64,000 nucleotides of DNA from Corallium rubrum (taxonomy: Eukaryota > Cnidaria > Anthozoa > Scleralcyonacea > Coralliidae): the NCBI GenBank assembly GCA_964035015.1, contig OZ036007.1:2241791-2305790 (forward strand), read 5' to 3'. Positions 63,638 through 64,000 of the stretch are shown one piece after another. The notes beneath the pieces were generated by a model. The model had not been told where the DNA came from. It made no database searches and saw only the letters and a list, made by a program, of their open reading frames with translations. The translations under genes were made by a program, and so were the position numbers. Within the stretch, counting starts at the first letter, position 1, and every line of letters begins with the position of its first letter.

Positions 63638-64000
63638 AAACAAACAAACAAACAAACAAACAAACAAACAAACAAACAAACAAACAAACAAACAAACAAA
63701 CAAACAAACAAACAAACAAACAAACAAACAAACAAACAAACAAACAAACAAACAAACAAACAAACAAACAAACAAACAAACAAACAAACAAACAAACAAA
63801 CAAACAAACAAACAAACAAACAAACAAACAAACAAACAAACAAACAAACAAACAAACAAACAAACAAACAAACAAACAAACAAACAAACAAACAAACAAA
63901 CAAACAAACAAACAAACAAACAAACAAACAAACAAACAAACAAACAAACAAACAAACAAACAAACAAACAAACAAACAAACAAACAAACAAACAAACAAA
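63638..64000. repeat. (AAAC)n array running off the window
   Basis: At least 90 pure AAAC units, with no interruption to the last base. The poly-(Phe-Val-Cys-Leu) frames are artefacts. Confidence 0.98.

Noticed and set aside
63605-63999. Phe-Val-Cys-Leu repeat proteins
   Set aside because: Pure (AAAC)n microsatellite at the window edge.

Overview
This window looks like non-coding-rich nuclear DNA from an early-branching marine animal, most likely a cnidarian. It is AT-rich, has split genes with GT-AG introns and AATAAA signals, and is dense with LINE, Penelope-like, SINE and inverted-repeat DNA transposon debris plus very long microsatellites. The species assignment is inference. There is no bacterial operon structure and no sign of a complete virus.

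Only one host gene is clearly supported: a two-exon Hex (HHEX/PRH-type) homeobox gene on the + strand. Exon 1 is 22924-23233, the intron is 23234-24808 and exon 2 is 24809-25095. It encodes 198 residues with an N-terminal Eh1 (Groucho-binding) motif, a complete homeodomain at residues 116-175 and a short acidic tail. About 20.3-26.7 kb around it is poor in recognisable repeats, as expected for a regulatory neighbourhood. Two fragments of a dispersed repeat family (called R here) nevertheless sit in its intron and its probable 3'UTR.

Layout: 0-9 kb holds foldback and inverted-repeat elements, a hAT-like MITE with a perfect 8-bp target duplication, LINE 3' ends and tRNA-derived SINE pieces. 9.7-14.7 kb holds a 9-bp-TSD element, a ~170-bp satellite array that inverts partway, a 7-bp-TSD inverted-repeat element and a 5S-rRNA-headed SINE. 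15-20 kb is a nest of hAT-like elements inside LINE and R-family copies. 20.3-26.7 kb is the Hex locus. 27.2-38.2 kb has a 283-bp (AAC)n, a LINE end, tandem duplications, a GCGCAAAATTT minisatellite and a 650-bp AAAC/GAAC/GGAC array. 39-51 kb has G-rich DNA, a LINE end, TIR elements (one carrying an ORF fragment that recurs 9 kb away), tRNA-cored inverted-repeat elements, a Penelope-like remnant and many hairpins. 51-60 kb has a TIR element with an internal 16-bp array, minisatellites, a tRNA-Glu-like SINE, (TTTAG)n and a 15-bp GTAGTGATGGTGGTT array. 60.8-64 kb is a set of tandem segmental duplications ending in (AAAC)n that runs off the window.

Apart from Hex, nothing here forms a pathway. 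The notable biology is repeat biology: target-site duplications, nested insertions that give relative ages, two SINE classes sharing one tail, tRNA-like cores between inverted repeats, and a visible series of microsatellite birth and expansion. All family names for repeats are my own labels unless a known superfamily is named.
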